From: Rhodovarius crocodyli
GTDB lineage: Bacteria > Pseudomonadota > Alphaproteobacteria > Acetobacterales > Acetobacteraceae
DNA: 64,000 nucleotides
Direction of reading: 5' to 3'
Assembly: GCF_004005855.1 (NCBI RefSeq)
Contig: NZ_SACL01000003.1
Location: forward strand, 550,277-614,276
Numbering within the stretch: the stretch's first letter is position 1; every line of letters begins with the position of its first letter. The position numbers and the translations under genes are program-made. Under the pieces are notes generated by a model. It saw nothing but the letters and a program-made list of their open reading frames with translations. It was not told the origin of the DNA and searched no databases. Below, piece after piece: positions 1 to 8,436 of this stretch.

Positions 1-398
1 TGGGCGTGCTGGTGCTGGCGGTCACGCTGGTCAGGCTGGCCTGGCGCCCCTTCGCGCCCAAGCCCGGCCCGGCGGAGATGCCGGGCGCCATGCGCCAGGC
101 CTCGACGGCGGTGCATGTGCTGCTGTTCCTGGGCCTGCTGGCGGTGCCGCTGCTGGGCATGCTGACGCAATGGCTGCGCGGGCGCGGCGTGGAGATGTTC
201 GGGCTGTTCGCGCTGGCCCCGCCCTTTGCCGCCGACCGCCCGATGGCCCGCAGCATGAAGGAGGCGCATGAGCTGCTGGCCAATGCGCTGATGCTGCTGG
301 CGCTGCTGCACGCCATGGCGGCGCTGTTCCACCACTATGTCATGCGGGACGGGCTGATCCGCCGCATGCTGCCCGGCAGGGACCCCGGCGCGGCCTGA
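1..398 (+). CDS. cytochrome b561 family protein, C-terminal part (5' end outside window)
   Basis: The reading frame is open from the first bases of the window, so the gene begins upstream. About 130 residues are visible, with hydrophobic helices (around VHVLLFLGLLAVPLLGM and ELLANALMLLALLHAMAAL) and histidines in the expected spacing (VHV, AHELL, LLHAMAALFHH). The HxxxxxxxxHxxxxxxHH pattern and short basic tail fit the last helices of a di-heme b561-type membrane protein, which passes electrons between the quinone pool and periplasmic acceptors or is fused or partnered to YceI-type proteins. The partner cannot be seen. It faces the YkgJ-like gene with only 29 bases between the stops. The family call is moderately sure because half of the protein is missing. 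Confidence 0.7.
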   Translation, partial: GVLVLAVTLVRLAWRPFAPKPGPAEMPGAMRQASTAVHVLLFLGLLAVPLLGMLTQWLRGRGVEMFGLFALAPPFAADRPMARSMKEAHELLANALMLLALLHAMAALFHHYVMRDGLIRRMLPGRDPGAA

Positions 399-404
399 GG
401 GGGG

Positions 405-437
405 GGCGGCCTGAGGGGGGCGTGGCGTTAGGCCGCC
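405..437. terminator. hairpin shared by convergent genes
   Basis: GGCGGCCT (405-412) pairs with AGGCCGCC (430-437), overlapping the TAA stop of the minus-strand gene. There is no T-tract. It may act as a bidirectional 3'-end structure. Just upstream, a segment of about 14 bases beginning CGGCCTGA is repeated directly at 391 and 408. Confidence 0.35.
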
Positions 438-1231
438 AGCGCCCCGAAGGGAAGGAAGGCCAGCCCGCCGCCCGCGGGCGGGGGCACCTCATGCGCGACG
501 CCGAGCCTGCCCAGCTCCGCGATTGTCTCGCTGTTGCCGGAGATGAGGCGGAAGTGCTGCCGGGTGCCGGCCTCCGGCGCGGCCGCACCGCAGGCGGCCA
601 GGAAGCGCTCCGCTTCGATATGGCAGGCCACGACGCCCTCGGCCAGCAGCGCGCAGCGGTCCAGCCCCAGCTGGCGGCATAGCCGCGCCAGGGCCTCCAC
701 TTCCGCCGTTGCGCGCCGCCTGGCCTCGGCCAGCAGCGGCAGCACCGCCTCGGGCTCGCGTTCCGGCATGGCCCAGGCCTCGGGCGGGCAGCGGCGGGTG
801 AGCGGGTCGATCTGCAGTCCCGTCTCGGGCTTCACGGGGTAGAGCCGGCAGACCAGGGGACGTTCGGCATAGATCGCGCAGCCCTTGTCGGCGCGCAGGT
901 TCGGGCAGCTTTCCCCGAAGGCGCCCACCAGGGTGACATGCACGGCCACCTCCGCCCCGCCCGCCGAGGCCCTGAAGCAGCGCGCGAGCATCTCCGCCGC
1001 CGGGGAATGCTCGGGCGGCGGCTGATCGGGCCACAACCCGCCCGAGAGCAGGATTTCCACCCCATGGCCGCGGCGGGCCCAGGCCTGCGCTTCCTCCAGC
1101 CCCAGGCGCAGCCGCCATCCCTGGCAGCATTTGCCGCATTGGGTGCAGCCGAAGTGACGAAGCGATGCAGTGGCCATGCCCGCGATCATGAAGCGGGCCG
1201 GTGAAGAAGCCGTTGATGCCGGTGTGAGCAT
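428..1231 (-). CDS. YkgJ-family CxxCxxCC metal-binding protein
   Basis: About 267 residues. Near the N-terminus is the cluster CTQCGKCC, followed by further cysteines in CPNLRADKGCAIY and RPLVCRLYP. This is the zinc/iron-chelating cysteine-cluster pattern of UPF0153/YkgJ proteins, whose exact role is not established. The longest frame begins at 1258. I chose the ATG at 1231 because AGGAG (complement of 1243-1247) lies 11 bases upstream; an ATG at 1177 directly before the conserved block is also possible. It is divergent from a TonB siderophore receptor, and the Fur-like box at 1234-1254 covers its ribosome site, so iron control of both genes is plausible (inference). Confidence 0.7.
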   Translation of the reverse strand: MLTPASTASSPARFMIAGMATASLRHFGCTQCGKCCQGWRLRLGLEEAQAWARRGHGVEILLSGGLWPDQPPPEHSPAAEMLARCFRASAGGAEVAVHVTLVGAFGESCPNLRADKGCAIYAERPLVCRLYPVKPETGLQIDPLTRRCPPEAWAMPEREPEAVLPLLAEARRRATAEVEALARLCRQLGLDRCALLAEGVVACHIEAERFLAACGAAAPEAGTRQHFRLISGNSETIAELGRLGVAHEVPPPAGGGLAFLPFGALAA

Positions 1232-1233
1232 AT

Positions 1234-1254
1234 TGCGAATGACTCCTAATTGCA
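1234..1254. promoter_or_regulatory. Fur-box-like operator between YkgJ-like gene and siderophore receptor
   Basis: GCGAATGACTCCTAATTGC matches the common proteobacterial Fur site GCAAATGATTCTCATTTGC at about 14 of 19 positions and is roughly palindromic. It overlaps the -35 of the receptor promoter, which suits iron repression. Confidence 0.5.
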
Positions 1255-1278
1255 TCATACCGTGTCAGACCGTATAGG
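1250..1278 (+). promoter_or_regulatory. sigma-70-type promoter of TonB receptor
   Basis: TTGCAT (1250-1255) and TATAGG (1273-1278) are separated by 17 bases, placing a start near 1285, about 20 bases before the ATG at 1305. The -35 overlaps the Fur-like box. Confidence 0.45.
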
Positions 1279-1304
1279 CATGGCGATCAGTTCATTTTTC
1301 AGCC

Positions 1305-3551
1305 ATGAGGAAGCAACCTTTGCCTCCAGCCCCACGCGCCAGGCAGCGCTCCAGCCTTGCCTTTCTGCTTGTCTCCGGTGCCGCCTTCGCGCCGCCCGCC
1401 CTGGCCCAGGATGCCGCGGCGCCGGTCCTCGTCCCCGAGGTGAACGTGAATGCCGGCCTGCCCGCGCCCTATGCCCCGGTGCAGGGCTTCGTGGCCGAAA
1501 CCACCGCCACCGGCAGCCGCACCAACACCCGGCTGAGCGAGACGCCGCAGTCCATCTCCGTCATCACGCGCGACCAGATCGAGGCGACGGCGGCGCATAA
1601 CCTCAACGCCATCATGCGCTACACGCCCGGCGTGGCGGTCGACACGCGCGGCACGGTGGGGCGGCTGGACCAGTACACGATCCGCGGCTTCTCGGCCCCG
1701 CAGTTCCTGGACGGCATGCGCACCTTCGGCGGGCGCGACGCCAACCCCAGCGTCGATCCCTATCGCCTGGAGCGGGTGGAGGTGCTGCGCGGCCCGGCCT
1801 CCGTCGCCTATGGCCAGGCGGGCCCCGGCGGCCTGGTGAACCTGACCAGCAAGCGCCCGACCGAGACGCCCTTCCGGGAGCTGATGCTCAGCGGCGGAAG
1901 CTTCGGCACCTTCTCGGCCGGTGTGGACATGAGCGGCGCGCTGAATGCGGACCGCACCATCCTGGGCCGTATCGTCGGTTCCTACTCGCGCTCTGACACC
2001 CAGACCGACCACGCGCGCACGGAGCGCTATTTCATCGCGCCCTCCGTCACGCTGCGGCCGACCAACGACACCACCATCACGCTGATGGGCCTGTATCAGC
2101 AGGACCCCTGGGGCGGCACCTATGGCGGCGTGCCGGCCTATGGCTCGATCCTGCCGAACCCCTATGGGCGCATCCGCTCAGGCTTCTGGGATGGTGAGCC
2201 GAGCTTCGACCGGCTGCAGCGCACCCAGTATCAGCTGGGCTATGCCGCCGAGCACCGCTTCAGCGACAATCTGGTGGCGCGGCAGAACTTCCGCTGGGCG
2301 CATACGGATTTCTATTACCGCCAGGCGAACTACACGTCGCTGAGCGCGGATTACCGCACCGGCCCGCGCGGGCTGACGGGCACCGAGGGCAGCTTCGACA
2401 CCATCACGCTGGACAACCAGCTGGAGGGGCGGGTCAACACCGGGCCCGTGCGCCATGTGTTGCTGGCCGGCCTCGACTACTACAACGTCAACAGCGACAC
2501 CCGGGCGGGTTCCGTCTCCTCCAGCGCGGGGGTGCCGACGATCGACCTGTTCGCGCCCGTCTATGGCGTGACGATGCCCAACCTGGCCTATTCCACCCGC
2601 ACCCGGCAGGAGCAGAGCGGCGTCGGCCTCTATCTGCAGGATCAGATGCGCTGGGGCCCGGTCTCGGTGCATCTGGCCGGGCGGTATGACTGGTACGATT
2701 CGCTCACGCGGGCCACGACGCTCAGCACCGGTGCCACCACGCGCACGCCCTTCAACCAGGGCGCGTTCACGGGCCGCGCGGCCATCATGTACCACACCGA
2801 TTTCGGCCTGATGCCCTACTACGCCTATACCGAGAGCTTCGAGCCGCAGAGCGGCACCTTCGCCCCGGCGCGGGGCGGCTCGCCCTTCGTGCCCACCACC
2901 GGCCAGCAGCATGAGATCGGCGTGCGCTACCAGCCGCCCGGCATGAACGCGATGTTCACCGCGGCGCTGTTCGACCTGCGCCGGCAGAATGTGCTGACGA
3001 CCGACCCGCAGGACACGCGCTATTCCGTGCAGAGCGGCGAGATCCGCAGCCGTGGCCTGGAGCTGGAGGCCCGCGCCAGCCTGATGGAAGGGCTGAACCT
3101 GGTCGCCAGCTACACCTACCTGGACAGCGAGTACACGAGCAGCAACTCCACCGTGACCGTGGACCGCCTGCTGGGCAGCCGCACCAGCACCGTGCCCCAG
3201 CGCGGGCGGGAGCCGACCTCGGTGCCGAACCACATGGCCTCGATCTTCACCCAGTACAGCTTCCAGCCGCGCCATTGGGCGGAGGGCCTGACCATCGGCG
3301 GCGGTGTCCGCTATGTGGGCGCCAGCTGGGGTGACGGCGCGAACACGCTGCGCGTGCCGGATGTGACGCTGGTGGACCTGATGGCGCGCTTCGACCTGGG
3401 CCGGGTGGCGCCCAGCCTGCAGGGCACCACCGTGCAGCTGAACGTCAGCAACCTGTTCGACGAGAAGTACACCTCGTCGTGCCTGTCCTATGCGTGGTGC
3501 TTCTACGGCTATCGCCGCTCCGCGATCGCGACCCTGCGCCACCGGTTCTGA
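1305..3551 (+). CDS. TonB-dependent siderophore receptor (ferrichrome/FhuA-type)
   Basis: 748 residues, usual for the family. A signal peptide ends near residue 34 (PPALAQD). The plug domain follows (SETPQSISVITRDQIEA; RVEVLRGPASVAYGQAGPGG), then a long beta-barrel with TonB-receptor strands and a C-terminal aromatic residue (ATLRHRF). The last barrel segment has two cysteines in SSCLSYAWCFYGYRRSA, as in FhuA/FpvA-like ferric-hydroxamate receptors. It imports ferric siderophore through the outer membrane using TonB-ExbBD energy. The ligand cannot be told from sequence. It is preceded by a sigma-70 promoter and Fur-like box. No siderophore synthesis or ABC genes are adjacent. The ATG at 1305 lacks a clear Shine-Dalgarno but opens the signal peptide. 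Confidence 0.92.
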   Translation: MRKQPLPPAPRARQRSSLAFLLVSGAAFAPPALAQDAAAPVLVPEVNVNAGLPAPYAPVQGFVAETTATGSRTNTRLSETPQSISVITRDQIEATAAHNLNAIMRYTPGVAVDTRGTVGRLDQYTIRGFSAPQFLDGMRTFGGRDANPSVDPYRLERVEVLRGPASVAYGQAGPGGLVNLTSKRPTETPFRELMLSGGSFGTFSAGVDMSGALNADRTILGRIVGSYSRSDTQTDHARTERYFIAPSVTLRPTNDTTITLMGLYQQDPWGGTYGGVPAYGSILPNPYGRIRSGFWDGEPSFDRLQRTQYQLGYAAEHRFSDNLVARQNFRWAHTDFYYRQANYTSLSADYRTGPRGLTGTEGSFDTITLDNQLEGRVNTGPVRHVLLAGLDYYNVNSDTRAGSVSSSAGVPTIDLFAPVYGVTMPNLAYSTRTRQEQSGVGLYLQDQMRWGPVSVHLAGRYDWYDSLTRATTLSTGATTRTPFNQGAFTGRAAIMYHTDFGLMPYYAYTESFEPQSGTFAPARGGSPFVPTTGQQHEIGVRYQPPGMNAMFTAALFDLRRQNVLTTDPQDTRYSVQSGEIRSRGLELEARASLMEGLNLVASYTYLDSEYTSSNSTVTVDRLLGSRTSTVPQRGREPTSVPNHMASIFTQYSFQPRHWAEGLTIGGGVRYVGASWGDGANTLRVPDVTLVDLMARFDLGRVAPSLQGTTVQLNVSNLFDEKYTSSCLSYAWCFYGYRRSAIATLRHRF

Positions 3552-3568
3552 GGCGTGGGACCAGGGGT

Positions 3569-3588
3569 GGAAGGGCGCATGCCCTTCC
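3569..3588. terminator. hairpin between convergent genes
   Basis: GGAAGGGC and GCCCTTCC enclose the loop gcat directly after the receptor stop and before the facing membrane-protein gene. No T-run follows. A bidirectional 3'-end structure is likely. Confidence 0.4.
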
Positions 3589-3599
3589 GCCTGCGGGCG

Positions 3600-4040
3600 T
3601 CAGCGGTCGTTCGCCCGGCAGCGGACGATCCGCTCGGCCTCGCGCGCGGCTTCGGCGGGCGTGGGGTGCTGGTTGGAGTTCGGCATCATCGTGTCCTCGG
3701 GGATGCGGGCCGAGTGGTGGCGCGACATCACCTCGGACACGCTGCGCCGGATCCGCCAGATCGGGTCGGGGGCCACGGTGCGGAAGGTCTGCGGCCGCCC
3801 CGGCGTCAGTGCCACGAGGAAACCCGTCAGGGCCGTCACGATGGCCCAGAAGGCGAACAGGGTGGTCGGCGCGGCCAGCCAGGAGAGCCATTCCTGCACC
3901 AAGGCGGGAACCGGGAGGCTCGACCGCAGAAACATCAAAATGAATACAGCCGCGAAAATAATCTGAGTCGCCAGGAAGAGACCGATCGTCGTTCTGCCGA
4001 CGACGCCGCGTCGACGTTCCGTTATCTCAACGATCTTCAT
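3600..4040 (-). CDS. small two-helix membrane protein of unknown function
   Basis: 146 residues, family not recognised. There are two hydrophobic segments, about residues 14-38 (TIGLFLATQIIFAAVFIL) and 49-79 (LFAFWAIVTALTGFLVAL), then a polar cytoplasm-like tail rich in Arg and Glu ending PAEAAREAERIVRC. The start at 4040 is the only sensible ATG. The overlapping plus-strand frames have no domain-like composition. The gene sits alone between the TonB receptor (convergent) and the GntR regulator (same strand, 162 bases upstream). Confidence 0.55.
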   Translation of the reverse strand: MKIVEITERRRGVVGRTTIGLFLATQIIFAAVFILMFLRSSLPVPALVQEWLSWLAAPTTLFAFWAIVTALTGFLVALTPGRPQTFRTVAPDPIWRIRRSVSEVMSRHHSARIPEDTMMPNSNQHPTPAEAAREAERIVRCRANDR

Positions 4041-4132
4041 CCCGGACTCATCTGAATTGATGACGTCGTTGTAAGGAGTGCCGGGGTTTGCTCAATCGCT
4101 GATTGGCTTCGTCGGGATTATTTAATGTGCCC

Positions 4133-4162
4133 ATGCATTAGCTTCCATAGAAAGCTATGCAT
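4133..4162. repeat. imperfect inverted repeat
   Basis: ATGCATTAGCTT and AAGCTATGCAT flank a 7-base centre, with one bulged T. It lies in an unusually AT-rich gap between the GntR gene's 3' end and the start of the small membrane protein. There is no T-tract for a terminator on either strand, so it could be an operator for the membrane-protein gene. Confidence 0.35.
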
Positions 4163-4202
4163 CAATCCCAGCCGGGATCCGTCGAAAACAACGGCTTGTC
4201 GA

Positions 4203-4946
4203 TCACGAACGCGTGAATACCGTCTCGAACACGACAGCATCCGCCCGAACCCGCCCGATCGAGAAATAGGCCACCACCCCGTCCCGGTCGCTCAATGCCC
4301 GGCGCAGCCAGCCGATGGGCGCCCCCAGCTTCAGGTCCAGCTGCCGCGCCGCCTCGGCATCCGCCGCATCCAGGCGGAAGCTCTGGCGCATGGTGGTCAA
4401 CTGCGCGCCGCCCAACTCCTCCAGCAGCGGCAACGCCATCTCCCGGTCGAAGCGGCGTGGTGCCTGGTCGTAATAGGCGCGGCTGACGAACAGCTCGACG
4501 AAGACATAGGGCAGGCCGTCCGGCGTGGTGTGCACGCGGCGCATGCGCCGGTAGGCGGGCGCCAGCGCGCCGTCCGCCGGGGCCAGCCGCGGGGGCGTGT
4601 CGTCGGCCTCCAGGATGCGGGCCCTGTTGCCCTTGATGCGCTCCGCGATCGCGGGCCAGCCCAGGTCCAGCGGGATGGGCGGGCGGCGTGCGGGCGGGGC
4701 TTCCGTCACATAGGTGCCGCTGCCCTGGCGGGACCGCAGCAGCCCTTCCTCCGCCAGCAGGGCGATGGCCTGGCGGATGGTCGCCGGCGCCACCTCGCAT
4801 TGCGCCGCCAGTTCCTGGATGGAGGGCAGGCGCTGCGCGGGGGCCAGCTTGCCGGTCAGGATGTCGTTGCGCAGCAGCGCCGCCACCCGGCGGTAGCGCA
4901 GGCCCGGATCGGTCGTCTCCAGGGGGGGCAGAAGCGTCTCGCTCAT
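4203..4946 (-). CDS. GntR/HutC-family transcriptional regulator (UTRA domain)
   Basis: 247 residues. The N-terminal winged helix (about residues 15-80: YRRVAALLRNDILTGKLAP, LPSIQELAAQCEVAPATIRQAIALLAEEGLL, RQGSGTYV) is the GntR signature. The C-terminal part is a UTRA-type effector-binding domain. The ATG at 4946 is preferred over 4970. It is divergent from the DUF3604 gene, and the inverted repeat CATTCA/TGAATG at 5009-5036 lies over that gene's promoter and start, so it probably represses the DUF3604-Bug pair until an effector binds. The effector is unknown. Confidence 0.85.
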   Translation of the reverse strand: MSETLLPPLETTDPGLRYRRVAALLRNDILTGKLAPAQRLPSIQELAAQCEVAPATIRQAIALLAEEGLLRSRQGSGTYVTEAPPARRPPIPLDLGWPAIAERIKGNRARILEADDTPPRLAPADGALAPAYRRMRRVHTTPDGLPYVFVELFVSRAYYDQAPRRFDREMALPLLEELGGAQLTTMRQSFRLDAADAEAARQLDLKLGAPIGWLRRALSDRDGVVAYFSIGRVRADAVVFETVFTRS

Positions 4947-5000
4947 GGCCTCATTATCGCGTCGCGGCATCGGGGGCGCCAGCTATGGCGCAAATTCCCG

Positions 5001-5036
5001 TTGACAGCCATTCAAATTGTGATGGTCTTATGAATG
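5001..5036 (+). promoter_or_regulatory. promoter and inverted-repeat operator upstream of DUF3604 gene
   Basis: TTGACA at 5001-5006 is a perfect -35; the best -10 is TCTTAT at 5026-5031 (19-base spacer). An inverted repeat CATTCA (5009-5014) / TGAATG (5031-5036) covers the spacer and -10, a suitable position for repression by the divergent GntR protein. The -10 overlaps the first ATG of the downstream gene. Confidence 0.45.
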
Positions 5037-7378
5037 ACCAGCACGGAGTCCGCGCCTTGCCCGATGACAGCCCCTTCGCCGGCCTGCCCACGCATTTCCT
5101 GATCCCGGGCCATGGCCGCGGCCATACGGCGCATCACACGGACTACATGGCGGCCGAGATCGGCAGCGTCACGCTCTCCCCGCAGGGCGCGGTCGTCGCC
5201 GGTGAGTTCGTGGAGCTGAAGGTGGTGTTCACCGCCGGGCGTTTCGGCATGGATGACACGGGCTCCCTCCGGCTTTGCACCCGCCAGGTCAGCGACCTGG
5301 CGCGGCCGCAGTTCAAGGACCCGAAGGCCGCGAACTACACCACGGCCGAGGCCAGCAACGGCGCCATCCTGGAACTCGCCTTCGACCCCAAGCTGGCGAT
5401 GCGGCCCTGGAGCCGCACGCTGACCATCTCGGTCAAGCGCGGCTTCCTGTCGCCGGGCGATACCATCACGATCCGCCTGGGCGACCAGCGCCAGGGCGGC
5501 CCGGGCCTGCGGATGCAGACCTACACTGAGGAACCCTTCCGCCTGCTGGCGCTGGCGGACGTGTTCGCCACCTGCAACTGGGCGCTGCTGGAAAACCAGC
5601 CCAGCCTGCGCGTGGTGCCCGGCGCGCCCGCCACCCATGTGGCCCTGCTGCCCACCCAGCGCCGCCCCGGCGAGGCCTTCGACCTGTGCCTGCGCGCCGA
5701 TGACAAATGGGGCAACCCGACGCCGGAGCTTTCGGGCCGGTTCCGCCTGCGCCCCAGCGCCCCGGTGGCGGGGCTGCCCGAGACGATCGACTGGCCGGCG
5801 GGCCGCCGCGCCCTGCGCATCGAGGGGCTGACGGCGGCCGCCGACCCGCGCCTGACCATCGACTGGCTGGCGGAGGACGGCATGCTCCTCGCCACCTCCA
5901 CGCCGCTGCGCCTCGCGCAGGCCGAGCTGCTGCCCTATTGGGCCGACCTGCACGGCCAGTCGGGCGAGACGGTGGGCACCGGCACCGCGCAGCAGCTGGC
6001 GACCTATGCCCGCGATGCCGCCTTCGTGGACGCCATGTGCCACCAGGGCAACGACTTCCAGATCACGGGCGAGTTCTGGGCTTCCCTGAACCGCACCACG
6101 GCCGAATTCGACCAGAAGGGCCGCTTCGTGTTCTTCCCCGGCTATGAATGGTCGGGCAACACGGCGCTCGGCGGCGACCGCAACGTGCTCTACCCCGAGG
6201 AAGGCCGCCCCATCCGCCGTTCCTGCCACGCGCTGGTCGAGGATCTGTCGGATGCGGACATGGATGCGCTGGATGCCCGCGCCCTGCACGCGGCCCTGCG
6301 CGCCGATGGCCGGCCGACCCTGTGCATCCCGCATGTGGGCGGGCGCTACGCCAACCTGTTCTACGCCCATGACCCCATGCTGGAACGCCAGGTCGAGGTG
6401 CATTCCGACTGGGGCACCTTCGACTGGCTGCTGGAGGACGCCTTCGCGGTCGGCGCGCGGGTGGGCGTCACGGCGGGTTCGGACGGGCATAAGGGCCGGC
6501 AGGGTGCGTCGCACCCCGGCGCGTCGCAGTTCGGCTCCTATGGCGGGCTGACCTGCCTGCTGGCGACCGAGCTGTCGCGCCCCGCGCTGTTCGACGCGCT
6601 GCGCCGCCGCCATCACTACGCCACCACATCCGCCACGCGGGTGCTGCTGTCGGTGGGCGTCACGCTCGCCACCCCCGCCGACCAGCATATCGACGACCCG
6701 GTGCTGGGCGGCGCGCCGGTCGGGCGCACGGCCAGCGCCATGATGGGCGACATCCTGACCGGCGTGAGCGATGCCGAGGCGCTGTTCAGCGCGGAGCTTT
6801 CGGCCGCCGGCCCCATCGAGCGCATCGAGCTGCGCAACCGCACCGAGCTGCTGGAGACCATCCGCCCCTACGCCCCGGCCGAATTGGGCCGGCGCATCCG
6901 CGTGCTATGGGAGGGGTCGGAATATCGCGGCCGCGGGCGCGAGACCTTCTGGGAGGGCGATGTGTCGCTGGCCGGCAATGGCTGGTCCGCCGTCTCGCCC
7001 ATCAACCGCTGGAACCAGGACAAGCGCTTCGCGGTCTCCGCGGACAAGGTGGACTTCCAGGCGGTGACCACGGGCGGCTTCGGCGGGTTCGAGGCGATGC
7101 TGGACGATGCCTCGGCGGGCACGCTGCGCATCGCGACCGGCCTGGTGAACGCCGAGATCGACGTGGCCTCCATCGGCTTCGAGGAAAAGGTGTTCGAGGC
7201 CGGCGGCCTCGGCCGCCGCATCCGGGTGCTGCGCCTGCCGGATGTGAACCCGCATCACAGCTTCAGCTTCGAGCGCCGCGTCGCGCTGAAGCCCGACGCC
7301 GACAACGCGCTGTACCTGCGCGCCACGCTGGAAGGCGGGGCGGTGGTGTGGTCCAGCCCGATCTACCTCATCAAGTAA
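5030..7378 (+). CDS. DUF3604 domain-containing protein
   Basis: Up to 782 residues. DUF3604 proteins have a PHP-like metal-binding core; visible pieces include YWADLHGQSGETVGTG, a CHQGND segment, IPHVGGRYANLF and TAGSDGHKGRQG, with metal-type His/Asp residues. The true function is not established; a hydrolase is likely. Start: the ATG at 5030 overlaps the apparent -10, while a TTG at 5057 has GGAG (5045-5048) 8 bases upstream and is in frame, so translation may begin there. It is followed after 89 bases, including a CCGGCCC/GGGCCGG hairpin near 7399-7419, by a Bug receptor that may deliver its substrate. Divergent GntR regulator. Confidence 0.8.
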   Translation: MNDQHGVRALPDDSPFAGLPTHFLIPGHGRGHTAHHTDYMAAEIGSVTLSPQGAVVAGEFVELKVVFTAGRFGMDDTGSLRLCTRQVSDLARPQFKDPKAANYTTAEASNGAILELAFDPKLAMRPWSRTLTISVKRGFLSPGDTITIRLGDQRQGGPGLRMQTYTEEPFRLLALADVFATCNWALLENQPSLRVVPGAPATHVALLPTQRRPGEAFDLCLRADDKWGNPTPELSGRFRLRPSAPVAGLPETIDWPAGRRALRIEGLTAAADPRLTIDWLAEDGMLLATSTPLRLAQAELLPYWADLHGQSGETVGTGTAQQLATYARDAAFVDAMCHQGNDFQITGEFWASLNRTTAEFDQKGRFVFFPGYEWSGNTALGGDRNVLYPEEGRPIRRSCHALVEDLSDADMDALDARALHAALRADGRPTLCIPHVGGRYANLFYAHDPMLERQVEVHSDWGTFDWLLEDAFAVGARVGVTAGSDGHKGRQGASHPGASQFGSYGGLTCLLATELSRPALFDALRRRHHYATTSATRVLLSVGVTLATPADQHIDDPVLGGAPVGRTASAMMGDILTGVSDAEALFSAELSAAGPIERIELRNRTELLETIRPYAPAELGRRIRVLWEGSEYRGRGRETFWEGDVSLAGNGWSAVSPINRWNQDKRFAVSADKVDFQAVTTGGFGGFEAMLDDASAGTLRIATGLVNAEIDVASIGFEEKVFEAGGLGRRIRVLRLPDVNPHHSFSFERRVALKPDADNALYLRATLEGGAVVWSSPIYLIK

Positions 7379-7467
7379 CGACAGGACTTTCCGCGGACCG
7401 GCCCCGCCAGAGGGCCGGCCGCCCGCCAGCAGCACAGCATCACGGTTCCATGCGCGGAGACGACGCG

Positions 7468-8436
7468 ATGCAGAGACGAGATTTCCTGGCCGGCCTGCCC
7501 TTGGCAGCCTTGCCGCTTCCGGCGCGCGCGCAGGCCTGGCCCGCGCGCCCCATCACCTTCATCTCGCCGCTGGCGGCCGGCAGCTCGGTGGACATCATGA
7601 CGCGCATGATGGCCGAGCATTTCACCGGCCAGCTCGGCCAGCCGGTGGTGGTGGAAAACCGCCCCTCGGCCAACGGCAACCTGGCCATGGGCCAGGTCGC
7701 GCGCGGCACCCCGGACGGCTACACGCTGATCACGATGGGCCAGACCGGGGTGGCCTTCAATCCGCACATCTACCCCAGCCTGCCCTTCGATCCGCTGAAG
7801 GACTTCACCTATGTCACCCGCATGGTGGCCGTCAGCAACGCGCTGATCGTGCGGGCGGAAAGCCCGTTCCGCTCGGTGGCGGATATCGTGGCGGCGGCCA
7901 AGGCGAACCCCGGCAAGCTGACCTATTCCTCGGGCGGGGTGGGCAGCACCCACCATGTGTCCTCGGCGATGTTCGGGCAGATGGCGGGGCTGGAGCTGGT
8001 GCATGTGCCCTATCGCGGCGCGCCCCAGGGTATCCTGGCGGCCCAGACCGGCGAGGTGGATTTCGCCTTCTACAACATCTCGACCCTGCTGCAGGGCATC
8101 CGGTCCGGCACGCTGCGGGCGCTGGCCGTGACCTCGGCCACGCGCTCCGCCTTCCTGCCTGATGTGCCGACCATGCAGGAAAGCGGCATCGCGGGCTATG
8201 AGATGGCCACCTGGTTCGGCTTCGCCGTCACGGCGGGCACGCCGGCGCCGATCGTGAACCGCCTGTACGACTGCGCGAAGAACATGATGGCCGACCGCGC
8301 CGCCGTGGCGCGCGTCACCGCCCAGGGCTTCGATACCGTCAGCCTGCTGACGCCGGCCGAGATGATCCCCCTGGTGCGGGCCGAATACGAACGCTGGGGA
8401 CCCATCCTGCGGGCCGCCGGCGCAAGGCTGGAGTAG
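7468..8436 (+). CDS. Bug-family tripartite tricarboxylate transporter substrate-binding protein (TctC-like)
   Basis: 322 residues with an N-terminal export signal (MQRRDFLAGLPLAALPLPARAQA). The first lobe carries WPARPITFISPLAAGSSVD and VVVENRPSANGN; later blocks are LTYSSGGVGSTHH, HVPYRGAPQ and FLPDVPTMQES, all typical of Bug proteins that bind small carboxylates or amides in the periplasm. The ATG at 7468 is preceded by GGAG with 8 bases spacing. No TctA/TctB genes are adjacent, so it must share membrane subunits encoded elsewhere or act as a sensor. It is probably cotranscribed with the DUF3604 gene. Confidence 0.9.
   Translation: MQRRDFLAGLPLAALPLPARAQAWPARPITFISPLAAGSSVDIMTRMMAEHFTGQLGQPVVVENRPSANGNLAMGQVARGTPDGYTLITMGQTGVAFNPHIYPSLPFDPLKDFTYVTRMVAVSNALIVRAESPFRSVADIVAAAKANPGKLTYSSGGVGSTHHVSSAMFGQMAGLELVHVPYRGAPQGILAAQTGEVDFAFYNISTLLQGIRSGTLRALAVTSATRSAFLPDVPTMQESGIAGYEMATWFGFAVTAGTPAPIVNRLYDCAKNMMADRAAVARVTAQGFDTVSLLTPAEMIPLVRAEYERWGPILRAAGARLE

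Noticed and set aside
391..437. Tandem duplication as a mobile-element scar
   Set aside because: Only about 14 bases repeated once in G-rich sequence; slippage explains it.
2178..3542. Long minus-strand frame opposite the TonB receptor
   Set aside because: Mirror of barrel codons; no start signal or domain.
4688..5029. N-terminal extension of the DUF3604 protein
   Set aside because: It would run through the divergent promoter and the GntR coding region; the sequence is Pro/Ala/Arg-rich noise.
5012..6688. Long minus-strand frame opposite the DUF3604 gene
   Set aside because: No recognisable domain, low-complexity composition and full overlap with a well supported gene.
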